The notes under the pieces: model-generated | Databases searched by the model: none | What the model saw: the letters and a program-made list of their open reading frames with translations, nothing else | Told to the model about the DNA's origin: nothing | Source: an uncultured Bacteroidales bacterium | GTDB lineage: Bacteria; Bacteroidota; Bacteroidia; Bacteroidales; FEN-979 | Direction of reading: 5' to 3' | Length of the DNA stretch: 15,052 bases | Assembly: GCA_903928285.1 (NCBI GenBank) | Contig: CAIYQH010000575.1 | Coordinates: forward strand, 1 to 15,052 | In this document: piece by piece, positions 7,229 through 15,036 of the stretch | How positions within the stretch are numbered: the first letter of the stretch is position 1 | How the letters are laid out: the number at the start of each line of letters is the position of its first letter | Translations under genes and position numbers: made by a program

Positions 7229-8626
7229 TTATTTCGGTCCCGTCATCTTTTTAGGATCAACGATCCTGGTAAATTCCTCGTCGGTGAGTAATCCCAGCGC
7301 CATGGCCGATTCACGAAGGGTAAGGTGTTCCTTGTGGGCTTTTTTGGCGATTCTGGCAGAATTGTCATACCCGATGTGGGGATTCAGCGCGGTAACCAGC
7401 ATCAGAGAATTCTCGAGGTTTTTGTTGATGGCGGCCATATTGGGTTCGATGCCGATGGCGCAGTTGTCGTTGAACGATACGCAGGCATCGCCCAGCAGCC
7501 GTGCCGACTGAAGCAGGTTGGAGATAATGAGCGGTTTGAACACATTCAGCTGGAAATGGCCGCTGATGCCGCCGATATTGATGGCTACGTCGTTTCCCAG
7601 CACCTGTGCGCAGACCATGGTCATGGCTTCGGGCTGGGTGGGGTTTACCTTACCAGGCATGATGCTGGAGCCTGGTTCGTTTTCGGGGAGCATCAGCTCA
7701 CCGATGCCGCAACGGGGGCCGGAGGCCAGCAGGCGGATGTTCGAGGCAATGTGCATCAGGCTCACCGCAAGGGTTTTCAGTGCGCCGGAGGTCTCGACCA
7801 TCGAATCGTGCGACGACAGCGACTCAAATTTGTTGGGAGCTGTGATAAAAGGCAGTCCTGTCAGTTCGGCGATCTTCTGAGCCACCAGTACATCATATCC
7901 TTTCGGTGCATTCAGCCCGGTTCCCACGGCGGTTCCGCCCAGGGCAAGTTCCGAGAGGTGGGGCAATGTGTTTTTCAGGGCAAGAACGGCATGGCCGAGC
8001 TGGGAAACATAACCCGAAAATTCCTGCCCGAGGGTAAGCGGGGTGGCATCCATCAGGTGGGTGCGGCCGGTTTTGACGATGGCGGTGAAATCCTCCGATT
8101 TTTTTGCCAGGGTAGCCTTCAGCAGTTCAACACCGGGGATGGTGGTTCCGGTCACCATTGTGTAGGCAGCAATACTCATGGCAGCCGGGAAGGTGTCGTT
8201 CGACGATTGCGATTTATTGACATCATCGTTGGGATGGATCACGGTTTTACCCTCTCCGCCAAGTTTCCCGCCATTCAGGACCTGGGCACGGTTGGCGATT
8301 ACCTCGTTGAGATTCATGTTGGTCTGGGTTCCCGAACCGGTTTGCCATATCACCAGGGGAAACTGGTCATCCAGCTTTCCTTCGAGGATTTCGTCGCAAA
8401 CCTGTACGATCAGGTCCTTTTTCTCACCGGCTAATACACCGAGGTCGGCGTTTACCATGGCCGCCGCCTTCTTGAGAATGGCCATGCCACGGATCACCTC
8501 TTTGGGCATGGAGCCGGGATCGCCGATTTTGAAGTTGGTGAGCGAACGCTGTGTCTGCGCACCCCAGTACTTGTCCATGTCAACCTCGATTGGGCCCATG
8601 GTGTCTTTTTCGATACGTGTCTGCAT
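7229..8626 (-). CDS. fumC: Class II fumarate hydratase
   Basis: This cytoplasmic TCA-cycle enzyme reversibly hydrates fumarate to L-malate without an iron-sulfur cluster. The 465 residues match the usual length. The family signature GSSIMPGKVNP is at 319-329 and carries the catalytic serine on a mobile loop. TGSGTQTNMN (96-105), HPNDDVNKSQSSND (131-144) and TGRTHLMDATP (186-196, with H190) match the substrate-binding and catalytic regions of FumC rather than aspartase or argininosuccinate lyase. The start at 8626 gives the conserved opening of the family (DTMGPIEV, then YWGAQTQRS). It lies 32 bp after the ArsC/Spx-like gene on the same strand and may be cotranscribed with it. No clear TAnnTTTG box precedes it. 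Confidence 0.97.
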   Translation of the reverse strand: MQTRIEKDTMGPIEVDMDKYWGAQTQRSLTNFKIGDPGSMPKEVIRGMAILKKAAAMVNADLGVLAGEKKDLIVQVCDEILEGKLDDQFPLVIWQTGSGTQTNMNLNEVIANRAQVLNGGKLGGEGKTVIHPNDDVNKSQSSNDTFPAAMSIAAYTMVTGTTIPGVELLKATLAKKSEDFTAIVKTGRTHLMDATPLTLGQEFSGYVSQLGHAVLALKNTLPHLSELALGGTAVGTGLNAPKGYDVLVAQKIAELTGLPFITAPNKFESLSSHDSMVETSGALKTLAVSLMHIASNIRLLASGPRCGIGELMLPENEPGSSIMPGKVNPTQPEAMTMVCAQVLGNDVAINIGGISGHFQLNVFKPLIISNLLQSARLLGDACVSFNDNCAIGIEPNMAAINKNLENSLMLVTALNPHIGYDNSARIAKKAHKEHLTLRESAMALGLLTDEEFTRIVDPKKMTGPK

Positions 8627-8658
8627 GGTGGAAAAGGGTTAGGTAAATATCCTGGTGT

Positions 8659-9000
8659 TTATAACAATATTCCGATGTTTTCAGGCGGATCGCCGATGAC
8701 TGCCTTGTAACCGGCCTCCACGATCGGCCGTTGCAACAGTTTTGGATTTTGCAGGATGATCCTGATCCATTCGTGATCCCCGAAATATTTCCCCTTCAGG
8801 TTCTCCTTGTAATATGCCTCCTGTGTGCGGACAACCTCCGTGGGTTTTTTATTCAGTTTTATCAGCAGTTTCTCCAATTCCTGCTCTGTGATGGGATTTT
8901 TTAAATACTCGACCACCTCAAAGGGGCTCCCTGAGTGCTGCAAAAACTGCAGTCCTGCGCGAGACTTTTTACAGGAAGGATTGTGATAAATCTTCAACAT
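8659..9000 (-). CDS. ArsC/Spx/YffB-family thioredoxin-fold protein
   Basis: The 113-residue protein has the N-terminal HNPSCKKSR motif, with Cys10 and Ser13 forming the C-x-x-S site of the ArsC/Spx superfamily, and a later QRPIV (R91). R58 in VVRTQEAYY corresponds to another conserved arginine. Classical glutaredoxin-linked arsenate reductases have a third substrate-binding arginine shortly after the RPI motif. Here the segment GYKAVIGDPPENI has none, which favours the YffB-like branch of uncharacterised reductases over a true arsenate reductase. There are no ars genes nearby. The upstream sequence is AT-rich (AAAATAAAATA) without a Shine-Dalgarno. The gene lies 57 bp after prfB and 32 bp before fumC on the same strand, so it may share their transcript. 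Confidence 0.85.
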   Translation of the reverse strand: MLKIYHNPSCKKSRAGLQFLQHSGSPFEVVEYLKNPITEQELEKLLIKLNKKPTEVVRTQEAYYKENLKGKYFGDHEWIRIILQNPKLLQRPIVEAGYKAVIGDPPENIGILL

Positions 9001-9057
9001 TATTTTATTTTGATTGATCGCATTGGTATCATAATCGTTTGTGTGCAGGGATATGGC

Positions 9058-10153
9058 CTACATGCTGTTGCCTCCGAATTCCATCAGGTAGGCCTTGATA
9101 AATTCGGTCAGGTCGCCATCCAGCACCGCCTGGGTGTCGGATGTCTCCTGCCCGGTGCGCAGGTCTTTTACCATCTTGTACGGGTGCAGCACATAACTGC
9201 GGATCTGGCTGCCCCATTCAATCTTCTTTTTCCCGCTTTCGATGATGGTTATCTTTTCACGCTGCTTTCTTAATTCTATCTCATAAAGCTGCGATTTCAG
9301 CAGTTTCAGAGCCTTTTCACGGTTCTGCCCCTGCGACCGGGTCTCCTGGCATTCGATCACAATTCCCGAGGGCTCGTGTTTCAGACGTACCGCTGTTTCA
9401 ACCTTGTTGACATTCTGCCCGCCCGGACCGCTGCTGCGGAAGGTATCCCAGCTGATATCGGCCGGGTTGATCTCGATCACGATGTCGTCGTTGATGATGG
9501 GATAAGCGTAAACCGAGGCAAAGGAGGTATGCCGTTTGTGGTTGGAGTCGAAGGGTGAAAGCCTCACCAGCCGGTGAACGCCATTCTCCCCCTTGAGATA
9601 CCCGTAGGCATAATCACCGTCAAATTCAAGGGTGACCGATTTGATCCCGGCCACATCCCCCTCCTGGTAGTCAACCTCTGTTATCTTGTAACGGCTGCGT
9701 TCGCCGTAGCGTATGTACATCCGCATGAGCATCTGGGCCCAGTCCTGCGATTCGGTACCGCCTGCGCCCGAGTTGATCTGCACGATGGCACCCAGTTTAT
9801 CCTCCTCGCCGCTCAGCATGTTCCGGAACTCAAGCTCCTCAACCATGTTAAGAGTTGTGCGGTACTGGGCTTCAAGCTCTTCTTCGGTTGCATCGCCCTG
9901 GACGAAAAAATCCCAGATGACCTTCAGGTCGTCGTGGGTTGAAACTGCCAGTAGATAGGCATCAGTCCAGAGTTTTTTATCGCGGATGGCTCTCAGTGCC
10001 TGTTCGGCAGCTTTAGGATTGTTCCAGAAATCAGGAGCATGGGAAAGCTCCTCCTCTTCGGCTATCTGTAAAAGTTTCTTGTCGATGTCAAAGGTACCTC
10101 CTCAAGACATCAAGTCTTGACTGCAGGTCTTTCAACTGTTCCTGTTGTAACAT
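9058..10153 (-). CDS. prfB: Peptide chain release factor 2, made by +1 programmed frameshift
   Basis: RF2 reads UAA and UGA stop codons and triggers peptide release. The gene is in two frames. A 21-codon opening frame starts at the ATG at 10153 (MLQQEQLKDLQSRLDVLRRYL) and stops at UGA 10090-10088. The main frame resumes one base later with GAC ATC GAC (DIDKKLLQIAEEEELSH) and runs to a TAG at 9058. Joined, they give 364 residues, the normal RF2 length. The SPF anticodon-like motif (VRLSPFDSN, about 199-201) identifies RF2 rather than RF1. The catalytic GGQ is in SSGPGGQNVNK (about 244-246). Starting at the ATG at 9846 would lose the first 102 residues, including much of the N-terminal helical domain. 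The start codon lies 1 nt after the recX stop. Expression should be autoregulated: low RF2 favours frameshifting and raises RF2. Confidence 0.97.
10087..10102 (-). promoter_or_regulatory. prfB programmed +1 frameshift signal
   Basis: Read on the minus strand, the signal is AGGAGG (10102-10097), TAC, CTT (10093-10091), TGA (10090-10088), then C. It has all parts of the known RF2 recoding site: a Shine-Dalgarno-like hexamer 3 nt before a slippery CUU, an in-frame UGA, and C as the base after the stop, which makes termination slow. The tRNA on CUU slips to UUU and translation continues with GAC. RF2 homology begins directly after it in the +1 frame. Confidence 0.95.
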
Positions 10154-10154
10154 G

Positions 10155-10628
10155 TCAGATTTTAAGTTCTTTTAATACTTCGGCTGCCAGGTCCGATTCA
10201 AACCCTTTGCCGGATACAAAATTGATAATTTTTTCGCGGATGTTCAAGTTTTTTCCCGCTTTTATTTCCTGCTGCTTTTTCAGGATCAGTTCCCGCAGGG
10301 TTTGACGGTAATCTTCCTGTGAAATTTCCTGCATGGCTTCACGGATGAATACCCCCTGTACCTTGCGGATTTTCAGCTCGTATTGTATCCTGATCCTGCC
10401 CCATTTGTTGGAACGGAATTTCCCCCTGGCAAACGATCTGGCAAAACGCGCTTCATTTAAAAAATTGTTTTCCTCCAGGTAACTCATGATCCTGATTGCC
10501 TGGTCTGCGGGAACTTTCCACTCTATCAGCTTTTGCAGCACATCCAGCCTGCATCGCTCCTGGAAGGCGCAATACCGCGCGATCTTCGGGATAACCCTGG
10601 TGTCGTCAATATTTGATAAACTGTCCAT
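10155..10628 (-). CDS. recX: Regulatory protein RecX
   Basis: RecX binds RecA filaments and limits recombinase activity. The 157-residue product is a usual length and almost entirely helical, made of three-helix RecX repeats. The first repeat has YCAFQERCRLDVLQKL, typical of the Bacteroidota branch. The second has the characteristic YLEENNFLNEARFARSFARG followed by NKWGRIRIQYEL, where the F-x-x-x-RFA-x-x-x-x and KxG-x-x-R-I-x-x-EL patterns are diagnostic. The third ends in KIINFVSGKGF. The only good ATG is at 10628, which makes the start overlap the end of the upstream T9SS-tail gene by 23 bp. The stop TGA is followed after one base by the prfB ATG, so translation of the two is probably coupled. 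recA is not in the window. Confidence 0.93.
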   Translation of the reverse strand: MDSLSNIDDTRVIPKIARYCAFQERCRLDVLQKLIEWKVPADQAIRIMSYLEENNFLNEARFARSFARGKFRSNKWGRIRIQYELKIRKVQGVFIREAMQEISQEDYRQTLRELILKKQQEIKAGKNLNIREKIINFVSGKGFESDLAAEVLKELKI

Positions 10629-12069
10629 TCAGGGTATTTCTATGGTTTGGGCCGGTAATCCTGATAACATAGGCGCCGGGGATAAGCGTCGAAATGCCGA
10701 TCCTGCTGCTCCATGGACGTTGCATCACCAGTTGACCCTTGCTGTTCCTGATCTCCACGGATGCCCCGGCGGGAATACCGTCGGAAGAAAGTTGCAGGTA
10801 ATCATGAGCCGGATTAGGATAGATGATCAAAGCGGGATGACGGGCTTCCTGTTTCATGCCTTGCAGGAGAAGCCCGTCGGGATAGATGATCCCTGTGGTG
10901 TCGCCGTTTTTGATATAACCGACCAGTTCACGTTCCTCCTCCCATTCGAAGACCATGATATGAAACCAGGTGTTGCCAAGAGTTGGTTTGAAGCTGTTCA
11001 TATAGATCATAACCGGGCCGGGAACCAGCAGGTCCCGGGGTTTGGGAGGGTTCCAGGAAGTGCCGTGCAGGTAAGTGGCCGCGTCATCCCCAAAGTTATA
11101 ACTGCCGGCCCATTTGGTATAGAGCTGGTTTACATCGTTGGTAACCTTGAAATAGTTGGTGTTGGGGCCGCACATCAGCGGACTGATGGGATTTTCAACC
11201 AATTGATTCGGGTAGTAGTTTGCCAGGTTGGCGACCGAATCCACGAAGGTCAGGGTGTCGTATGAATAGAGATGGGTCGTGTCGCCCGGGATCCCCTGGA
11301 CCGAAAGCGACCAGGAACAGTAATATCGCAGGATGGAATAGCTGTAATATCCTAAAGTGGAATCCTTCCCGAGAATCTTTATCTTTTCCAGGTACCCGCT
11401 GCCACCCCCGACCGCATAACTCATCGATTTACCGGAATACTGGTAAATATCGCCGGGATTGAAGTTGTAGATCTCCCTGAATTTGGGAACCAGCTGACCC
11501 ACATCCCGCCCCTCGATCCCTTCGAGGATACCGGGGGAACTGCCTGTCGCTGGCAAGGGAAACTGGAGTACCCCGAAGTTTTTTGACAGCCGGACAGTAC
11601 TGCCGGTCGATAACTGGATCTCCTTGACCGAATCGGGGATTCCGAAAACCGGTTCAACACCGGCGGAGACAATATGGGCCGTGATATTGGCAAGGGTGTC
11701 GTATAACCAGGTATCGCCTGTTTTTGCAAGGGTTTTAATCACCACCGACCCGGGAGTCCTGAAGTTGTATATGCCACCGGTTTTCCTGATCATCCTGCTT
11801 TTCAGGAAATCGGGCTGATTCGACCATTTGAACCAGATGGAGCAGGTATCGCAGTTGGTGACGATCCGGTTCAGGTAAAATACCGAATCGCCGCCGGCGA
11901 TTTTCACCGAATCGGTCCAGATGGTGTTGGTAATGAAATTAAGCCCGTTGGTGTTGAAATTGAATTTTTCCTTTAATTTCAGCGGGGACCATGGTTGTGC
12001 TTCTATTCGCGGGTAACTGACTATGACGAAAAGGATCAGAACAGAAATGAATGTACGAACCTTTTTCAT
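10606..12069 (-). CDS. Secreted protein of unknown function with T9SS sorting tail
   Basis: From the ATG at 12069 the product has 487 residues. Residues 1-25 are a clear signal peptide (MKKVRTFISVLILFVIV, ending IEAQ). The frame is open upstream to an ATG at 12180, but those 37 residues are not signal-like and run into the neighbouring gene. The mature part is rich in Tyr, Asp, Thr and Ser, with a C-x-x-C pair (about C73 and C76, TNCDTCSIWFKW), and matches no family I recognise. The last 75 residues form a T9SS type A sorting domain: ALIIYPNPAHDYL, EIRNSKGQLV, GAYVIRITG and the terminal FIKY. It is probably exported to the cell surface. The gene opens the leftward block containing recX and prfB and overlaps recX by 23 bp, an odd partner for housekeeping genes. 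Confidence 0.85.
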   Translation of the reverse strand: MKKVRTFISVLILFVIVSYPRIEAQPWSPLKLKEKFNFNTNGLNFITNTIWTDSVKIAGGDSVFYLNRIVTNCDTCSIWFKWSNQPDFLKSRMIRKTGGIYNFRTPGSVVIKTLAKTGDTWLYDTLANITAHIVSAGVEPVFGIPDSVKEIQLSTGSTVRLSKNFGVLQFPLPATGSSPGILEGIEGRDVGQLVPKFREIYNFNPGDIYQYSGKSMSYAVGGGSGYLEKIKILGKDSTLGYYSYSILRYYCSWSLSVQGIPGDTTHLYSYDTLTFVDSVANLANYYPNQLVENPISPLMCGPNTNYFKVTNDVNQLYTKWAGSYNFGDDAATYLHGTSWNPPKPRDLLVPGPVMIYMNSFKPTLGNTWFHIMVFEWEEERELVGYIKNGDTTGIIYPDGLLLQGMKQEARHPALIIYPNPAHDYLQLSSDGIPAGASVEIRNSKGQLVMQRPWSSRIGISTLIPGAYVIRITGPNHRNTLNGQFIKY

Positions 12070-12087
12070 GACGGATGAATTTGTATG

Positions 12088-12095
12088 TAAAGGTA
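12088..12095 (-). promoter_or_regulatory. Possible leftward -7 box
   Basis: On the minus strand this reads TACCTTTA, one base off the TAnnTTTG consensus. It starts 26 nt before the ATG at 12069, matching the geometry of the other promoter boxes here. No convincing -33 element is visible. It would drive the T9SS-tail gene and possibly recX, prfB and the genes after them. Confidence 0.4.
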
Positions 12096-12099
12096 ATGC

Positions 12100-12107
12100 T
12101 AACTTTG
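12100..12107 (+). promoter_or_regulatory. Rightward -7 promoter box for the DUF4838 gene
   Basis: TAACTTTG is a perfect match to the TAnnTTTG consensus, 26 nt before the ATG at 12126. A TTTG at 12080-12083 could be the -33 element with a 16-nt spacer, slightly shorter than usual. The box lies only 4 nt from the oppositely oriented leftward box, so the two promoters overlap. Confidence 0.5.
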
Positions 12108-12125
12108 CCTTAAATTCTGATTCCC

Positions 12126-14387
12126 ATGAAGAAATTTTTCCCGTTGTTCCTCCTGTTGGTCTCGCTGGATCTTTCTGCACAGGATGCCCGGTTTGGCGTC
12201 GGGGGACAGCAGTTCCTGGTAGCCAACTACCAGATCGTTATCCCCGCGACTGCTTCCGTATCGGAGGCCAAAGCAGCCTCGGAATTGCAGAAATACCTGA
12301 TGATGATCACGGGGGTGAAGCTGGACATAGTCGGGGAAAATGCTCCGCAGACCGCCCGTGAGATTGTCGTCGGCTACTCAGGCCGCTACCCTGTTTCGGT
12401 CGAGTCGGAGCGACCCGGTCCCGACGGGTTCGAAATCATCATTACCCTTCCCGACATCTTCATCGCCGGAGGGTCGCACAAGGGTACCCTTTACGGTGTC
12501 TATGAATTCCTTGAAAAGTACGTGGGCTGCCGGTTCTGGGCTCCGGGCGCAGAGACCATTCCCAAAAGTTCCTTTATCAGTCTTCCCCTGGTTCACCGGA
12601 TTGAAAATCCCGCATTCGGATCACGCGAGGTTTACTATGCCGGGATGGAAGACCAGGATTTTGCCGACAAGATGCGCAGCGACCGGCATGCCTGGAAGGG
12701 GGGAGAGGATTGGGGGATGTGGGTTCACACGATGTTCACCCTGGTGCCGCCGGAGAAATATTTTGAAAGCCATCCCGAATATTATGCCCTGATGGGCGGG
12801 AAAAGAACAAAGACCCAGCTTTGTCTTTCCAACCACGACGTATTGCAGATCACCATCGGGGAGCTGAAACGCAGGATGAAAGAGAAGCCCCTGGCCAAAT
12901 ACTGGTCTGTTTCGCAGATGGACACCTTCGGTTCGTGCGAATGCGACGCCTGTAAGATGGCTGCATCAGGATCGCCCAATGCTTCGGAAGGGATGATTGC
13001 CTTTGTCAACAAGGTGGCTGCCGTCTTTACCGACAAGGTCATCTCAACGCTGGCATACCAGTACACGAGAAAGGCCCCTGAACATGTGAAGCCGGCGGAA
13101 AATGTAAATATCATGCTGTGCACCATCGAGTGCGACCGCAGCAAACCGCTTGCCGCCGATACCTCGGCCGGGTCGTTCCCGGCTGACCTGCGGCGCTGGT
13201 CGGCCATTGCCGGCGATATCCTGGTGTGGGATTATGTCATCCAGTTTACCAATATGATCGGCCCCTTCCCGAATCTGAAGGTGTTGCAGCCCAACCTGCA
13301 GTTGTTTAAGAAGCATCATGTCGCATCGGTCTTTGAACAGGGATGCCACGGCACCTACAGCGAGAACCAGGAGCTAAGGCAGTACCTGCTTGCCAAACTG
13401 TTATGGAATCCCGACCTGGATGTGGATTCCGTCCGTAACCTCTTTCTCAATGGTTACTACGGCGCAGCAGCGCCCTTTATCGGCCGTTACCTCGCCGGGA
13501 TGGAATCTGCCCTGGCCAGTTCGGGGAAAACACTCTGGATTTACGACAGTCCCATGCAGGAGACCGATGCTTTTTTAAACCCTGACCAGATCAGAGGTTA
13601 CAATGAGCTGTTCAACAAGGCCGAAGCTGCCGTGACCGGCGATTCAGCGCTGACCGGCCGCGTTGCCCGGGCCAGGCTGCCGCTTCAATATGCCATCCTG
13701 GAGATCTCCAAAAAGTATATTACGGGACCGGAGGGGTTCCTGGAGCAGGATGGCGCAAGGATGACGGTGAGAAAGGACCGGCTGGAGCAGCTTGACGAAT
13801 TTGTAACCCTGGCAGAAAAATACGGGGTAACATCGGTGCATGAACGGGGCCTGCCGCCTGCTGAATATGGCAAACAAACGGAACTTTTTTTCAAAAACGC
13901 CTACCTCTGTCATCTTGCAAAGGAGAAGCCTTATCGTCTGACCGATCCCCCTGCTGCAAAATATGCAGCGGATGGCCCCGGTTCGCTGACCGATGGCAAA
14001 CGCGGTTCGTCAAACTACCACGTATTATGGCAGGGATTTGAGGAAAACGACCTGTCGGCCGTTGTTGACCTGGGCATCTCAACAACATTCAACTACGTCG
14101 GGGCGGAGTTCCTTCAGGATCTCGCCTCCTGGATCTTTTACCCAGAAAAGCTGACTGTCAGCGTTTCAGCGGATGGCCTGCAGTTCCGGTCGGTGGCTGT
14201 TTTTGATTCCTTGACCTTTAGCGAGCCGCTGCTGATCAGGGAGACAGGAAAAAAGATCGCCCGGGAGAGCGCCCGGTTTATCCGGTTTGATGCCCGTAAT
14301 AAAGGGAAATGCCCCGAATGGCACATTGGTCATGGGGGCAAAGCCTGGTTGTTTGCCGATGAACTGGTGGTGGATAACCGACCCTGA
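12126..14387 (+). CDS. Secreted DUF4838 glycoside-hydrolase-like protein
   Basis: The 753-residue protein starts with a signal peptide (MKKFFPLFLLLVSLDLSAQ). Residues about 35-155 resemble the alpha/beta N-terminal domain of GH67 alpha-glucuronidases and related enzymes: ASELQKYLMMITG, IVVGYSGRYP, FIAGGSHKGTLYGVYEFLE and VGCRFWAPG. Residues about 165-440 match DUF4838, a predicted TIM-barrel catalytic domain. It includes WVHTMFTLVPPEKYFESHPEY, SVSQMD and a Cys cluster GSCECDACK with C271, C273 and C276. The last part (about 615-753) looks like a discoidin/F5-8C or CBM32-type sugar-binding domain (SLTDGKRGSSNYHVLWQGF, AVVDLG). No T9SS tail is visible, so it is likely periplasmic or released by another route. 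A role in degrading glycans or glycosides is likely, but no substrate is established by sequence. It has its own promoter and no SusC/SusD pair nearby. Confidence 0.88.
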   Translation: MKKFFPLFLLLVSLDLSAQDARFGVGGQQFLVANYQIVIPATASVSEAKAASELQKYLMMITGVKLDIVGENAPQTAREIVVGYSGRYPVSVESERPGPDGFEIIITLPDIFIAGGSHKGTLYGVYEFLEKYVGCRFWAPGAETIPKSSFISLPLVHRIENPAFGSREVYYAGMEDQDFADKMRSDRHAWKGGEDWGMWVHTMFTLVPPEKYFESHPEYYALMGGKRTKTQLCLSNHDVLQITIGELKRRMKEKPLAKYWSVSQMDTFGSCECDACKMAASGSPNASEGMIAFVNKVAAVFTDKVISTLAYQYTRKAPEHVKPAENVNIMLCTIECDRSKPLAADTSAGSFPADLRRWSAIAGDILVWDYVIQFTNMIGPFPNLKVLQPNLQLFKKHHVASVFEQGCHGTYSENQELRQYLLAKLLWNPDLDVDSVRNLFLNGYYGAAAPFIGRYLAGMESALASSGKTLWIYDSPMQETDAFLNPDQIRGYNELFNKAEAAVTGDSALTGRVARARLPLQYAILEISKKYITGPEGFLEQDGARMTVRKDRLEQLDEFVTLAEKYGVTSVHERGLPPAEYGKQTELFFKNAYLCHLAKEKPYRLTDPPAAKYAADGPGSLTDGKRGSSNYHVLWQGFEENDLSAVVDLGISTTFNYVGAEFLQDLASWIFYPEKLTVSVSADGLQFRSVAVFDSLTFSEPLLIRETGKKIARESARFIRFDARNKGKCPEWHIGHGGKAWLFADELVVDNRP

Positions 14388-14414
14388 TCACCGGAGTTTT
14401 CTTAATCGCAGTGA

Positions 14415-15011
14415 TTATTTTGCCTGAGCAAATTCGAGGTTGAGGGTGATGGTTACATCCTTGCCTACCATGGCGCCACCGGCTTCGGTGAGGGTATTCC
14501 ATTTCAGACCATAAACCAGACGGTCGATCACGGTTGTTGCCTTGAAGCCTGCTTTGGTATTTCCATATGGATCTTTGGCAGTTCCGCCGTAGGTAACGTT
14601 AAATTTCACCTTTTTGGTGACGTCGCGGAGGGTCAGGTTGCCGGTCAGCTCATAGGATTTAGCGGTAAGCTTTTTAAAGGAGATGCTCTTGAAGGTCATT
14701 TTCGGAAACTTCTCTGCATTGAAAAAATCATCCGATTTCAGATGTTTGTCGCGCATTTCATTATCGGTGCTGATACTGTTCACATCTACCGAAAAATCAA
14801 CCGTGGCGCCCGAAAAATCAGGTTTGGCAGCGTCGATGGTTCCCGTGAAGGTTTTGAAACTGCCCTCCACCTCGGAGATCACCATGTGGGTTACCGAGAA
14901 TTTAACGCTGCTGTGCGCATTGTCAAGATTCCACTTGGTCTGGGCCAGGCCCAGGTTCGTCATGCCGATTACCAGCATGAGCGCAAATAACATTTTTGCT
15001 GTGTTTTTCAT
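14415..15011 (-). CDS. Secreted YceI-family protein
   Basis: The 198-residue protein has a signal peptide (MKNTAKMLFALMLVIGMTNLGLAQ), then one YceI domain: WNLDNAHSSVKFSVTHMVIS, then EVEGSFKTFTGTIDA, SISTDNEMRDKHLKSDDFF, FPKMTFKS, GNLTLRDVTKKVKF, and NTLTEAGGAMVGKDVTITL near the end. YceI proteins are lipocalin-like beta-barrels that bind polyisoprenoid or other amphiphilic lipids in the periplasm; the ligand here is unknown. The length is typical. The gene stands alone with its own promoter box and converges on the DUF4838 gene with 27 bp between stop codons. The start at 15011 is supported by the signal peptide and an AT-rich leader with no Shine-Dalgarno. Confidence 0.95.
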   Translation of the reverse strand: MKNTAKMLFALMLVIGMTNLGLAQTKWNLDNAHSSVKFSVTHMVISEVEGSFKTFTGTIDAAKPDFSGATVDFSVDVNSISTDNEMRDKHLKSDDFFNAEKFPKMTFKSISFKKLTAKSYELTGNLTLRDVTKKVKFNVTYGGTAKDPYGNTKAGFKATTVIDRLVYGLKWNTLTEAGGAMVGKDVTITLNLEFAQAK

Positions 15012-15036
15012 CTTATTTTGTTTTTGTTTGTCACTG

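Noticed and set aside
7325..8434. 369-codon open frame on the plus strand
   Set aside because: It lies wholly antisense to fumC, a strongly supported gene, and its translation is Gly/His/Gln-rich with no recognisable domain. It is a shadow of fumC codon bias.
9058..9846. RF2 as a 262-residue protein starting at ATG 9846
   Set aside because: RF2 sequence continues upstream in the same frame for 81 more codons to the frameshift site, so the true start is 10153.
10091..10098. TACCTTTG-like string (minus strand: GGTACCTTTGAC) as a promoter box
   Set aside because: It matches the -7 consensus but is fully explained by the conserved prfB frameshift signal, and no start codon follows at the right distance.
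10486..11265. 259-codon open frame on the plus strand
   Set aside because: It is antisense to recX and the T9SS-tail gene, both well supported, and the translation shows no domain.
14403..14417. TAATC/GATTA inverted repeat between convergent genes as a terminator
   Set aside because: The stem is only 5 bp and AT-rich, with no useful U-tract in either direction, so it is too weak to support.
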